IMG/VR virus record: IMGVR_UViG_3300025132_000252
Coordinates: 1-26,034 of that record
DNA: 26,034 nt
Direction: 5' to 3' (one strand)
Source of the DNA: a virus
Below, piece by piece: positions 9,050-18,875 of this stretch. Each line of letters starts with the position of its first letter. Within the stretch, counting starts at the first letter, position 1. A program made the position numbers and the translations under genes. A model generated the notes under the pieces. It made no database searches. It saw nothing but the letters and a program-made list of their open reading frames with translations, and was not told the DNA's origin.

Positions 9050-12000
9050 TTATCCTATTACTAATGTTAATATAGAGAACACGTTTTGATTGCTACCGTG
9101 CGCTATTCTTAAGTTTAACTGAAACACGCTAGTACTTGGTAGTTGGCTTATTTGAATATTTAATATACCAGTTGCCGCACTAAGATTACAAGCTGCTTCA
9201 TCAGTAGAATTAAAGAAGCTTGGGAATGTTTGCGAAGGTTGATCAATTTGATACTGTTCACTAGCACTAATAAAATTAATAACACCATCAGCGCTCCCTG
9301 TTGGTCCATAAATCATAGGTATAGCCATAGTATAAACACTACCAGATGTTGTCCAAGCGCCAGCTGAAACAGAGGTTGTAAGCAATATGTTATTACAAAT
9401 TATTTGTCCAGTTGGCCCGGTAATAGCTGGTTGAGTATTGTCTATAACATTATTTTGTAAAATAGCTTGAGACAAAATACCGTCATCAAAATATACGTAT
9501 GGAGTTTCGCTAGGTTGCTCAAGTACAACGTAATCATTTGTTTCATCAGCTAAGCCAGGGGATGCTAAATGCGGTTGCTGAAGTTGTACGTCACTATGAA
9601 ATAAACTAAGACCTATATATCTTGACTGCAAGCTAAAGTTAGGCTCTAAAGTTGTAAGATTAATATTTTTGTACTCATATCCAAAACTTCCATAGCTTTG
9701 TAAGGCAATATTTGGTAAAGCTGTTCCTGTTGTTGAAAGCCAAGTAGCGTTAACAGAATTAGTAAAATTATTAGCGTCATTAGACGTATCAAAAAACGTT
9801 GCAAAAAGAGTAGGTGTAGATCCATTAGCTCGAATTTGCAGTAAGCTTGAAAAATTACCACCTAATCCTGTTAAGGTAAGAAATCCATTTGCATTAAACT
9901 GAGCTTGAGGCCTAGCTAACTGAGTAACAGTTATAGTGTCGTTAGGATTCACTGATTGTGTAGTACCACCTGGTCCAGTTGCGTTTCCAGGATATTGTGG
10001 ATTATGAGGATTAAATCCAGTAACATCGAAAGATCTATCAACAGGGAAAGTAGTTGTCCAACCACCACCACCAGGATTTAATGTAGCGTTATTTTCTTCT
10101 GCGTAAACTGTAACTTTATAATTAACTAAGTTAGAATATGAAGTTTGAAGTGGCTGTGGCTGAAGAGGATCAACGTAAGTAGGTATAAACTTTAAAAATT
10201 CAGGAGCTTGATAGTTCCAACCATTACTTCCACCAAGCTGAATAGTAGATTGTCCATTATTATTTACATCTTCGTTCCAAGGCTCATAGTCAAATTGACA
10301 CATTATATTATTGTGCTGTCCAATAGTTCCTTGAGTTCCATGATAACCAACATCGTTACTAGAAACAGAGTCATCACTTGGTATTTGTACAAAAAACTCT
10401 TTAATACCTTGAGTATGATCAAAAGTTATAGTAGCATTAGTAGGGATAGGATAATCATCAGCTGTAGCAGCATTAGATCCTTGCTCTCTAAAAACTAATG
10501 TATTAGTACCAGAGTTATAACTAGATGCTTGCTCTATTACAAATGGAGCATCACTTGGAGTAATGGTAAAATCTTCAGGATGAAAAACATTAAGATGAGC
10601 TGTTCTCAGAGCACCAGTAGCATTTGGATCAGCCACAAGAACTAAAATTGCAGTACCTGTACCTTGAGGGCTAGATAAAAATATGTTACACCAAGTTGGA
10701 GTTAATCCTGTGTCTGTATCGATAAGGCTAATTGAGCTTGTGGTAATAGAAATTGGAAATGTCTGAAACATAGCATTCCAGTTTAAACTAAGAAGAGCAT
10801 TTCCTGTCGTAATACCTATGTCAGGTATTTTGTATATTCCATTAAAGTCTGCAACCATGCCTGGCGAGTTTCCGTTTCCTTGATTAGTTGTATCGCCAAA
10901 CCAAGTAATTTGTGGGTTGCCAAAAGTATCATCCATTAGAATAGACCACTCACCTACTATTGATATTTGACCTCCAGCAGTAGAAGCGAGTTGAAGTATA
11001 GGTAATGTATCTGTTACAGTAGAAATATTATCTGAAGTTATTACTAAATCACATACCCTATCGCCGCCTGTGTTTTCAGCGAAAGAAACAGTTACAAAAC
11101 TACCACCAGTATTAGTTGGATCATGAGTAGTACTTATAACTTCAAAGTCAGTAGTTGGGCTAAAATTACTATTTGCTATAGAAGCTGTAAAAGGTCCGCA
11201 GTTGCTGTTTACAGAAATATCAATAGTTGAATTAGTAGGGCCAGTTTGTTGAGAATTGAAAGAAGTAAAAACACCATTGTTGTAAGTTGCAAAATCTAAT
11301 ACAGCTAGCTCAGTTTGTATGTCAACTAGTATTTCATTTTGATCATCAACTTGAGGCGCATTAGTTACTATTGAGTCGTAATCTATATCAACAGAGTTTA
11401 TAAGAGGACTAAAAAATGAGTTTACAAAACTATAATTACCACTTTCTCCTTGTGTTAAACTAACAATAGGACTAGCAATGCTAGCGTATGTTCCAGGAAT
11501 AATATCAAAACTTATCAATGTTCCAGAAAAAGTTTGTGGAATAGTAGCTGAAAACGTATAAACAAGCTCTGTATCTGTTTGAGAAGTTTGAGTAAATGAA
11601 GAGCCAACAACACCTAAATTACCAGGATCTACATTAAATGCTATTTGATGAGGAATAACGTTTGGAGAAAATATACCGTTATTAATAGCATCGTTGAATA
11701 CAAAGTTGCAAGTATACTGTATTGGTAGCAAAACACCTGTTACTGCACTAAGGTTTATAGTGTGTGTTAAATCACTACTTAAGCTTACGCTATTATAAAC
11801 AATACTAACTACTACATCGTTATTAGTATCGTAAGGGATTCCGCTATCAGCAAAAGTCATAGTGAGTATATCAGCAGGAAGAAGCGGTGCATTAGTGGTA
11901 AAATCAGCAGCGGCAATACCATATCCAGAAGCAGAACTTATGTTTACAGTAAGAGTGTTTAAGTTAGTAGCTAAATTAGAAGTTTGAGGAGCTTGTGATG

Positions 12001-15000
12001 TAACAGTGTTCCAACCAACAGATTGATCAAAGTTAACCAACTGTAAAGTATATAAAAATCCTAAAGTGTTAATTGTTCCAGAGCTAATAGTTGCATTTGC
12101 AGATAAATTTCCAATACCTTGAACTGAGAATTCATTAAAGTCAATATTACCTGCGGCGTTACCGTCAGTTGTATCTACTGCGTTCTCAAAAGTAGTATCT
12201 ATACCTTTAATATAATTATACCACTTACCTTCTTTTTCAATAAACTCATCAATGTCTCCCTCTTGCATGTCAGTCACTATAGATTCAACATGCCATCCAT
12301 TTCTAGCTATTTCATTATAGTACTCATTATCATTATATGTAACTCCATCAACTATTTCATCGGTAAATTTAACAACTTTAGATTGTGTACCCTCGTAGCT
12401 TAATGTTTTAAATAGCTTTACTGTAGAACTAGTTTCGCTAAATATATCTGTTATAGAAGAATTGAAATTTGATCCATAAAAATTACAATAAGTAAAACTT
12501 AAATTATCTGGATGATGTATATATTGTAATCCGTTTTTAAAAGTATAATAAGAGTTAGATATAGTTACAGCACTTTCATAAATGAAAGATTTAAAACTAG
12601 TCCAACCTTTAACATTTTCTTTATAACCTAAGTTGTAAACATTTTTAGAGTTATTAGGATCTATGATTTCATGTATTACTACATTGTACTCATTTTTCTT
12701 TCCGTCATAACTACCAACAATAGCTTGAGATTGCTTTAAGTGGTCATTAAAAAAGTCTTTCATACCAGCTTCTGAGATTGGCGTTATTCCATCTCTTGAA
12801 AGCCTACACACAGCTCCTCTTTTAGCATCAGCAAAATATATTCTATATTCTTCTGCAGCAAAAGACTCTGGGTTTGTTGATATACCATAATCACCTAAGT
12901 AAGGTATTGCTTGACCTAAAACGTTTTTAGAAGAAACAGTTTGTATATTACCATCGGCATTAAATAAAGCATCTTTACCACTAGATAAAACTTTTAATAC
13001 TTTGTTTTCACAAAAAACAACTACATCACCATCTCTAGTAAAAAGTTTTTGAATACTACCGTACTCATCATTTATTTTTTTAATAATATCTTCTTGTTGT
13101 ATAAACTCATTAAAACCACTACCAATAGACTTATTGTACAGCTCAGAAAATATTATTGAGTTAGGTTTTCTAACTTCTCTATAATCCGGGTTCTGCATAG
13201 ACTGCTCAAAACCGCTCAATTTTCCACTTGTAGTATACCTATAAATAGGGTCTCCATTAAAATCATCTTTAATAGTGTCAGACTCTACTCCGTTTCTAAA
13301 AGATATTACATTCCACCAATTAAGACCTATAGGTAGGCAAATATTTCCACCTAATATATTGTTTTGGTAATGAGTATGTTGTTTAACATATAGTAAATCA
13401 CCAACAACGTCTATAACTTTTGCAGACGTAAATCCTTTGATAGGATGTATAAAAGAAACAATAGATCCAGTTATTTGACCTGGAAGAACAGAAGGTGTAT
13501 CACTAAGTGTTATAACAACTAATCCATTAGAGTTTAATGCATGATTGTTTATGTTAGCTATTCCAGAAGTCTTAGCACCTCTAACATCTAGTACTGTTAA
13601 ATCAAGATCGTTGAAGTCTCCAATATCTGTGCCAGTATAATTATTAGCAGCGTTATATGTAATTGAAGGTAGTATTTTAACACGATCAGCAAAATTAATA
13701 TAGTGATAACACGTTTCGTCTGTTAGTCTAAGTGGATATGCTCTAGAAGCTTCGTGAAAAAGACCTAAGTCTATCGCTCTTTTTTTACGTAATTCAAAAA
13801 CTGCTCCATTAAATATTTCTTCACCAGGAGTTATAACATTACCAATCTGATCATCAAAGTCTGAATCAGCTTCAATTTTAACAAAGAACTTACCATTAAC
13901 ATCTTCAAAAGTAGCGTTTAATAAAGTAAATCCGTTTATAGAAAAACCATTACCTGTACCATCATCTGCAGCATTATCTACAATGTCTAATATCTTATAC
14001 TTAGCCGTGTCTGAATGCACTGGTACATTACTACCGTGTGCTTTTTTAAGAATTAACTCATCACCTATTTCAGGCTTACTAGCATCACTGCTATTAAAAC
14101 TTAACCAAGCGTTGCTAACAGCTCCAAAAGTAGTTATATCATCATTTAAATCAGCTGGATAAGCACTACACATAGTCATGTTGTAGTATTTTGGAGCTAT
14201 CTCTTTGATGTAAAGTTTAAAATAATCAGCCCAGACTGGTGGGTTGTTTTTTATTTCGGCTACCAATGTATTTATTCCATCACTAGCTGATTTTGGTATA
14301 CTAATAATATTTTTTTCATCAACTAAAACAGTACTTTCTCTACCGTAGTAGTCTCCATACACAACTCCTAGTTGATAAGATTGATCTGATTTTATAGATT
14401 TACCAGGAAAATTTTGTGGTAAAATTTCACCAGAAGAAACAGTTTCTAGACTAACGATGTTAAAACTAGCTGTACTTCCACTTATTGGGTTTACAGAAAC
14501 TCTTATTTCGTCAACTCTATTGCCACTCATGTTTCTAGACTTAACGCTAGTATTATATTTAATTTTTACATAAAATGAATCTCCGGCTTCAGCAGCTACA
14601 TTGTTAGAGTTTAAACTACGAACACCCATTTGGATGTTATATGTGTTTTTATTGTCGTTATCTGTTTTTTCTTGCTCAGTTGTGTCTAATATAACATTAC
14701 TTCCGTTTGCTTTTCTATGAACAAGTTCAGCTCTAAATCCAACTATACACTTATCAGCTTTTTCATCAGGCACTATTTCAAACTGAGGAGCAAGCTCGGC
14801 GTTTACATTAAAAAACTGAGTGCTACCACCAGGAACAATAGGAACTTCGTATTGATAAGAAACACTATTCCAGTTTGCTTGAGTGTGATTAAAGTTAACT
14901 CTAACATAGTTACCACTATCAACATTCGACATGATAGGCGTTGTAGCTTGAATATTTGCTAATATAGGACAAGTAGACTCTAAAAAATTAGTCTGTAGAA

Positions 15001-17209
15001 AATTACCGTTAGATGTAGTATTACCTAAATGTCTTTGGTAGGTTGTAAAAGGAGAGTTGTTTAAAGAACCACATCTTGGAAAAGAATTATTATTTATATT
15101 AACACTGTTAGCTCCAGCAGCAGTAACTATACCAACGGAATCAGCTACGCCACCTGGAATACTTTTATAAGAATTTTCATGATTAGGAACTATTTCGCCA
15201 CCAGCATAGTCTTTTAAATCATAATTCTCTACATAGTTTCCATATAGAACTCTTGAAGATGATATTTCTTGAGCCAAAGCTTTTCTAGGAACCGCGTCAA
15301 AAGGTCTTACTTGCTGTTTAGTTGGCAAAGTTGTTCCAAAAATAGAAGAGTCTACAGTTATTTTTCCACTGTTTTTACCACCTAGCGTACTGAAAAACTC
15401 AAGGTCATTTCTTTTAACACTTCTAAATATAACAGGATTTTCAGAAGCAGAAGTCTTATATATAAGATCTATAGATTCAACTTGATCAGGTGTTGATTGC
15501 TCTACAAAGTCGTAAACAGTTATTTCTTCTATAGAGCTAGCCATACCGTTATTTAAGCCAGTAGTATTATTATAAGAGTATGTTCTAGGTAAAAAAACAG
15601 CTTGAGAGTAGGGTGCTAAGTTTGATTTTTCACCGTTGTCGTAAACATATCTATAAGAAAAGAAAATAAAAGCATCTTCTTCTAAGATATTTTTACTCTT
15701 TAACTCTACAAACCAATTTTCAGCTGGAGGAGCATCAGTAACATTTATTTCAATTTGTTGATCACCACTAGAATCTAAAGGAAAATATCCAACATCAATA
15801 TCTGTTATATACAACGTCCAACTATCTACATTAATGTTTGGTAATACGTACGCAGAAGTACTACTAGGATAAACTTGCCCTACAGCTATAGTTCCAGTAC
15901 TTTGACCTGTTAATATTACTTCAGCGCCATTTTCCCATTGCATAAAAACAGAATCACCATTGTCATCTACTGTTTCAATCTCAATATAGTTTACTCCTCC
16001 TGTACCTACAGTAGATATAGTAACATTACCAGTAGTAGCAGGAGCTTGTGAATTAAAAGGATAATAAAGAGGAAAAGGAGAACCTCCATCTTGTAATGCA
16101 GTGCAAAAAGTATTAGTACCACCAGATCTTGTTTCTATAACTTTAGGAGCTAATCTTGGAGCTTTTCTTATTGTCGTGATGTGTTCTTCTTTAAATTGAA
16201 CTGCTGAATTATTAGATGTTGAAACTACTGAATGTTTTTGTATATCAGCATCAACAGTACCTGTAAAAATACTAGTTTTAGAATTAAAATATTCTAAATT
16301 TATTTTTTTAGGTTCGTTCCTATTGTCTGTATAGAAAAGTATATTATCTATATAGTTTATACCTGTTATTATATTGTTAAAAGGAGTTTTTGAAGAAGGA
16401 GTATTTTCAGTATTTAACTCTGTTTCTGTAGATCCATTTAAAAAGTTTAATATTCTTTTAGAAGTATATCTCCAAACAAAATTAAAGCTAGAGTGACTGT
16501 TTGCTGTCCAAGTTAAAGAGTTTACTGGTATTGTTGTAAAAAGTTTTACAAAAGCAGGATCAGGATCGTAATGTATGTCTGTTATTATAACTTCATCTCC
16601 AGCTGCATAAGCAGACATTCCGGTAACAGGATTGTAAATTTCAACTCTCATACCTTTTCTAATCCCTTTAGGACCATACACAGGTGTGCCAAGGAAATTA
16701 GTATAAATTTCTGTTTCAAAATTTCCAGCAGGAATTTCACCTACAGTTGGTTGGTCGCCTTTAGCTTGATGTCTAACTTCAAAAACATCTACAACTATAG
16801 GAGTTGTTATTCCAGACTCTCTATTTTTATCAATATCAAACTTAGTAATAACATCAGATCTAATACCTACATCAATAGCCGCGCCATAACCAACGTCACT
16901 TACTAGTTTTTCTTCAAAATCACTAGCTAAATGTATAAAATTAAAAATACAATCAATAGACTCTTCAGCATTAGATCCAACTGTTATTGCATTTTGTGAA
17001 AACGATTGATTCATAAATGCATTACCATTGTAATCTAAATCTGTAACTTTTACATTACCTTTAGCATTTTGTGCAGCACCTGTATTAGAATCTTCAGAAG
17101 TAGATATTTCTATATTTAAAGCATCTCGATATTCGCCATTAGGTACTAGACGTTCATCAAGATCTTTATTCATTCGACCTTTTAGAAAATTATGCTTTAA
17201 CTCTGGCAT
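9050..17209 (-). CDS. Tail nozzle/stabilisation protein with C-terminal BACON-like domain array
   Basis: A 2719-residue protein, the longest complete gene here. The N-terminus carries the signature KGRMNKDLDERLVPNGEYRD (residues 10-29) followed by ALNIE, a pattern I associate with tail stabilisation (muzzle/nozzle) proteins of crAss-like and uncultured marine phages. The core runs to about residue 1690 and ends in FIEKEGKWYNYIKG. This part should form the distal tail tube below the ring proteins. The remaining thousand residues are Thr/Ser/Asn/Gly-rich beta domains, several ending in a strand with a Gln-Pro/Ala motif as BACON domains do (Q2073, Q2227, Q2430, Q2565, Q2657). They probably face outward and may bind host glycans (inference). 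The start lies three bases after the upstream TAG. The core assignment is firm; the function of the C-terminal extension is not. Confidence 0.88.
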   Translation of the reverse strand: MPELKHNFLKGRMNKDLDERLVPNGEYRDALNIEISTSEDSNTGAAQNAKGNVKVTDLDYNGNAFMNQSFSQNAITVGSNAEESIDCIFNFIHLASDFEEKLVSDVGYGAAIDVGIRSDVITKFDIDKNRESGITTPIVVDVFEVRHQAKGDQPTVGEIPAGNFETEIYTNFLGTPVYGPKGIRKGMRVEIYNPVTGMSAYAAGDEVIITDIHYDPDPAFVKLFTTIPVNSLTWTANSHSSFNFVWRYTSKRILNFLNGSTETELNTENTPSSKTPFNNIITGINYIDNILFYTDNRNEPKKINLEYFNSKTSIFTGTVDADIQKHSVVSTSNNSAVQFKEEHITTIRKAPRLAPKVIETRSGGTNTFCTALQDGGSPFPLYYPFNSQAPATTGNVTISTVGTGGVNYIEIETVDDNGDSVFMQWENGAEVILTGQSTGTIAVGQVYPSSTSAYVLPNINVDSWTLYITDIDVGYFPLDSSGDQQIEINVTDAPPAENWFVELKSKNILEEDAFIFFSYRYVYDNGEKSNLAPYSQAVFLPRTYSYNNTTGLNNGMASSIEEITVYDFVEQSTPDQVESIDLIYKTSASENPVIFRSVKRNDLEFFSTLGGKNSGKITVDSSIFGTTLPTKQQVRPFDAVPRKALAQEISSSRVLYGNYVENYDLKDYAGGEIVPNHENSYKSIPGGVADSVGIVTAAGANSVNINNNSFPRCGSLNNSPFTTYQRHLGNTTSNGNFLQTNFLESTCPILANIQATTPIMSNVDSGNYVRVNFNHTQANWNSVSYQYEVPIVPGGSTQFFNVNAELAPQFEIVPDEKADKCIVGFRAELVHRKANGSNVILDTTEQEKTDNDNKNTYNIQMGVRSLNSNNVAAEAGDSFYVKIKYNTSVKSRNMSGNRVDEIRVSVNPISGSTASFNIVSLETVSSGEILPQNFPGKSIKSDQSYQLGVVYGDYYGRESTVLVDEKNIISIPKSASDGINTLVAEIKNNPPVWADYFKLYIKEIAPKYYNMTMCSAYPADLNDDITTFGAVSNAWLSFNSSDASKPEIGDELILKKAHGSNVPVHSDTAKYKILDIVDNAADDGTGNGFSINGFTLLNATFEDVNGKFFVKIEADSDFDDQIGNVITPGEEIFNGAVFELRKKRAIDLGLFHEASRAYPLRLTDETCYHYINFADRVKILPSITYNAANNYTGTDIGDFNDLDLTVLDVRGAKTSGIANINNHALNSNGLVVITLSDTPSVLPGQITGSIVSFIHPIKGFTSAKVIDVVGDLLYVKQHTHYQNNILGGNICLPIGLNWWNVISFRNGVESDTIKDDFNGDPIYRYTTSGKLSGFEQSMQNPDYREVRKPNSIIFSELYNKSIGSGFNEFIQQEDIIKKINDEYGSIQKLFTRDGDVVVFCENKVLKVLSSGKDALFNADGNIQTVSSKNVLGQAIPYLGDYGISTNPESFAAEEYRIYFADAKRGAVCRLSRDGITPISEAGMKDFFNDHLKQSQAIVGSYDGKKNEYNVVIHEIIDPNNSKNVYNLGYKENVKGWTSFKSFIYESAVTISNSYYTFKNGLQYIHHPDNLSFTYCNFYGSNFNSSITDIFSETSSTVKLFKTLSYEGTQSKVVKFTDEIVDGVTYNDNEYYNEIARNGWHVESIVTDMQEGDIDEFIEKEGKWYNYIKGIDTTFENAVDTTDGNAAGNIDFNEFSVQGIGNLSANATISSGTINTLGFLYTLQLVNFDQSVGWNTVTSQAPQTSNLATNLNTLTVNISSASGYGIAAADFTTNAPLLPADILTMTFADSGIPYDTNNDVVVSIVYNSVSLSSDLTHTINLSAVTGVLLPIQYTCNFVFNDAINNGIFSPNVIPHQIAFNVDPGNLGVVGSSFTQTSQTDTELVYTFSATIPQTFSGTLISFDIIPGTYASIASPIVSLTQGESGNYSFVNSFFSPLINSVDIDYDSIVTNAPQVDDQNEILVDIQTELAVLDFATYNNGVFTSFNSQQTGPTNSTIDISVNSNCGPFTASIANSNFSPTTDFEVISTTHDPTNTGGSFVTVSFAENTGGDRVCDLVITSDNISTVTDTLPILQLASTAGGQISIVGEWSILMDDTFGNPQITWFGDTTNQGNGNSPGMVADFNGIYKIPDIGITTGNALLSLNWNAMFQTFPISITTSSISLIDTDTGLTPTWCNIFLSSPQGTGTAILVLVADPNATGALRTAHLNVFHPEDFTITPSDAPFVIEQASSYNSGTNTLVFREQGSNAATADDYPIPTNATITFDHTQGIKEFFVQIPSDDSVSSNDVGYHGTQGTIGQHNNIMCQFDYEPWNEDVNNNGQSTIQLGGSNGWNYQAPEFLKFIPTYVDPLQPQPLQTSYSNLVNYKVTVYAEENNATLNPGGGGWTTTFPVDRSFDVTGFNPHNPQYPGNATGPGGTTQSVNPNDTITVTQLARPQAQFNANGFLTLTGLGGNFSSLLQIRANGSTPTLFATFFDTSNDANNFTNSVNATWLSTTGTALPNIALQSYGSFGYEYKNINLTTLEPNFSLQSRYIGLSLFHSDVQLQQPHLASPGLADETNDYVVLEQPSETPYVYFDDGILSQAILQNNVIDNTQPAITGPTGQIICNNILLTTSVSAGAWTTSGSVYTMAIPMIYGPTGSADGVINFISASEQYQIDQPSQTFPSFFNSTDEAACNLSAATGILNIQISQLPSTSVFQLNLRIAHGSNQNVFSILTLVIG
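9233..11242 (-). repeat. Array of divergent BACON/Ig-like domains at the C-terminus of the nozzle protein
   Basis: Four units share the BACON pattern of a Trp or loop, then N/D plus Arg, then a strand ending in Q followed by A, L or P. Unit A (about 1990-2075) has AENTGGDR (R2051) and PILQLAS. Unit B (2150-2229) has TPTWCN (W2173), DPNATGALR (R2202) and FVIEQAS. Unit C (2350-2432) has YAEENN, VDR (R2392) and ITVTQLA. Unit D (2480-2567) has ATWLSTTG (W2490), QSRYIGL (R2530) and VVLEQPS. A fifth, unit E (2580-2659), has GAWTTSG and YQIDQPS but no N..R element. The units are too diverged to be DNA repeats. Boundaries are estimates from the motifs. Confidence 0.6.
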
Positions 17210-17212
17210 ATG

Positions 17213-18094
17213 CTAATGTTTAATATGTTTAGAGCTTCCTCTAAGTATTTGTGTTATTTCTTCTAGCTTAATATTAGATAATCTAAGCTTTGCTTTTCTT
17301 GTTGCTGCTATTTTTTCTTTACGTAATCTTTGCACTACGTATTCTGGAAAGTTAAACTTGTTAGAGGTAATTGCGTAAGCTATATGCTTGTACATAGCTT
17401 CTTCAGCAAACTTGTGAACCTTCATCTCAGCATCAGTACCTAAGCTGTCGCTAATGTACTTTAATGTTAAAGTAGATCCATTTATATTAGAACTAAAGTG
17501 TATAAAACCTCTATTGTCATCAATATAAAAAGATCCATTAGTTTGAGCGTACTGAGGATCTAAACCAAATCTTGATCCATCTATATAATCCCAAGTGTCA
17601 TCATTATAAACACTTTGGTTTGTAGATGGTGTATGTGAGTCATAAGCATCTAAAGTATCAGAGTCTGTAGTTAACACTAACTCATCACCTGTAAATTCAT
17701 AAAATGGCGCATTACCTGGAGTTGTAGTTTGGGCTATGTTTGATGGATTACTAGTTATTCTAGCTGGATACAAAACTAATTCTACACCAGCTTGATCTAC
17801 TCTAGTTAACTTAACATAGTTTACATAATCTTGAGGTAGTGGCATTTTCAAAGTTGATGGCACTACTATTTCGTAAGCTTTTGTACATTTAAAAGTATCA
17901 AAGCTTAATTCCTGTAAAGCTCTTTGAGCGTGAAACGCAATATCAAGTCTACTAGCTTTTTCTATCAACTTACCTTCTCCAACGTATATAACTTGAAAAG
18001 CGTTGATAATATTTTCTAAAGAAGTAAACTGATAATTTCCTAAATCACTACTACCATAATATGATGCTCCAGTTGTTGCGTCTAATAAACCCAT
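17213..18094 (-). CDS. Head-tail connector / tail tubular protein A-like ring protein
   Basis: A 293-residue protein. The segment around residues 50-115 carries the clearest family pattern: AFHAQRALQELSFDT followed by VVPSTLKMPLPQDYVNYVKL and a VD..GVEL..YP element. I recall this pattern from connector/ring proteins of crAss-like and marine phages. The C-terminal 75 residues are helical and basic (YKHIAYAITSNKFNFPEYVVQRL, then a Lys/Arg-rich stretch), as in gp11/gp4-type adaptors that dock on the portal. It starts three bases after the previous TAG and ends three bases before the nozzle gene, so connector and nozzle proteins are probably translated in a coupled way. The connector class is well supported; its exact place in the ring stack is not visible from sequence. 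Confidence 0.82.
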   Translation of the reverse strand: MGLLDATTGASYYGSSDLGNYQFTSLENIINAFQVIYVGEGKLIEKASRLDIAFHAQRALQELSFDTFKCTKAYEIVVPSTLKMPLPQDYVNYVKLTRVDQAGVELVLYPARITSNPSNIAQTTTPGNAPFYEFTGDELVLTTDSDTLDAYDSHTPSTNQSVYNDDTWDYIDGSRFGLDPQYAQTNGSFYIDDNRGFIHFSSNINGSTLTLKYISDSLGTDAEMKVHKFAEEAMYKHIAYAITSNKFNFPEYVVQRLRKEKIAATRKAKLRLSNIKLEEITQILRGSSKHIKH

Positions 18095-18097
18095 TTA

Positions 18098-18811
18098 CTA
18101 TTGTTTTTCTTGTTGAATATCTTTAACTTCTTCATTGCTAGCTGACTTAAATAAGCCTAAATCTTTTAAAGCAATTCCAGCTAAAACTAATATTCTATTA
18201 ACTAAATTAACTTCCTCGCTGTCATGCATGTCAAAGTTAGTGCTTGTACTAGCGTTATACATAGCTTTACCAAGTATAACATTGTAACCCCAAGACACGT
18301 CTGTAGGTGTTTTTATATAATCAATTTTAGAAGAAGATCCACCTGTGATTTCTGCTGTTACGCCCGAGGCACCTACATATATTTTAAAACCGGTAGGTGT
18401 TTCTACGTAAACCGGATTGATTCTTGATGGCCTAAGAAGTGGTTGTGATTTTATTAAACCAAACTGTTTTAGCGATACTCTACTACAAACTTTTTCATCA
18501 TGTCTAACACTAGAAACTCTATAAAGATCAGTTGGGTAAGTCCACACGTTACTAGCATAAGCTGGTAGCGTGTAATCAAAAACTTCAAAAGAGCTTATTT
18601 TTTTATCAATTATATCTATAGGGTCAACGTGAGAGTCTTCGTGACCTCTACCTCTACTGAACTGATTTTTATCGTAAAAATACTGCTCAAATAGATCCAT
18701 CTGAGCTTGATTAGCGAGTATGTTAAACTCTTGCGGAGTAATATATCCTCTTTGTTCTTTGTTTGCTATTGATAAAACTCTTTGATATACTGTATTTATG
18801 TTTACCGCCAT
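18098..18811 (-). CDS. Head-tail adaptor / ring protein
   Basis: A 237-residue protein. The N-terminus NKEQRGYITPQEFNILANQA (residues 17-36) followed by a FEQYFYD element is a pattern I recall from ring or adaptor proteins beside the connector in crAss-like and uncultured marine phages. The middle is beta-rich, with TPTGFKIYVG around residues 147-156. The C-terminal helix HDSEEVNLVNRILVLAGIAL (about 197-216) resembles the C-terminal docking helices of portal adaptors. It stands between the unknown gene and the connector gene and stops (TAG) three bases before the next start. Its leader holds a GC-rich hairpin (18832-18862), then a short A-rich stretch ending at the ATG. It likely forms a ring between portal and nozzle. 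Confidence 0.78.
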   Translation of the reverse strand: MAVNINTVYQRVLSIANKEQRGYITPQEFNILANQAQMDLFEQYFYDKNQFSRGRGHEDSHVDPIDIIDKKISSFEVFDYTLPAYASNVWTYPTDLYRVSSVRHDEKVCSRVSLKQFGLIKSQPLLRPSRINPVYVETPTGFKIYVGASGVTAEITGGSSSKIDYIKTPTDVSWGYNVILGKAMYNASTSTNFDMHDSEEVNLVNRILVLAGIALKDLGLFKSASNEEVKDIQQEKQ

Positions 18812-18831
18812 TTAAATATTTTTTTATAGTT

Positions 18832-18862
18832 AAGCAACCACCCTACAATAGAGTGGCTGCTC
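18832..18862 (-). other. RNA hairpin in the leader of the ring protein gene
   Basis: Read on the minus strand, GCAGCCACTC (18860-18851) and GGGTGGTTGC (18843-18834) pair over ten bases around the seven-base loop TATTGTA, with one more A-U and one G-U pair outside. Two of the ten core pairs are G-U. On the plus strand those positions become mismatches, so the structure favours minus-strand RNA. No T-run follows; the next bases are A-rich up to the ATG. It could be a processing or stability element, a weak terminator, or a translation control structure. Confidence 0.6.
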
Positions 18863-18875
18863 TACCATAAGATAA

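Noticed and set aside
9646-9861. A 71-residue minus-strand frame within the nozzle gene
   Set aside because: It overlaps the nozzle frame in another phase and is Leu/Ile-rich with no motif, as expected of a shadow.
10208-10498. Plus-strand open frames inside the nozzle gene (also at 14717-14962 and 16571-16906)
   Set aside because: They run antisense to a well-supported gene, have low-complexity compositions and no leader or context of their own.
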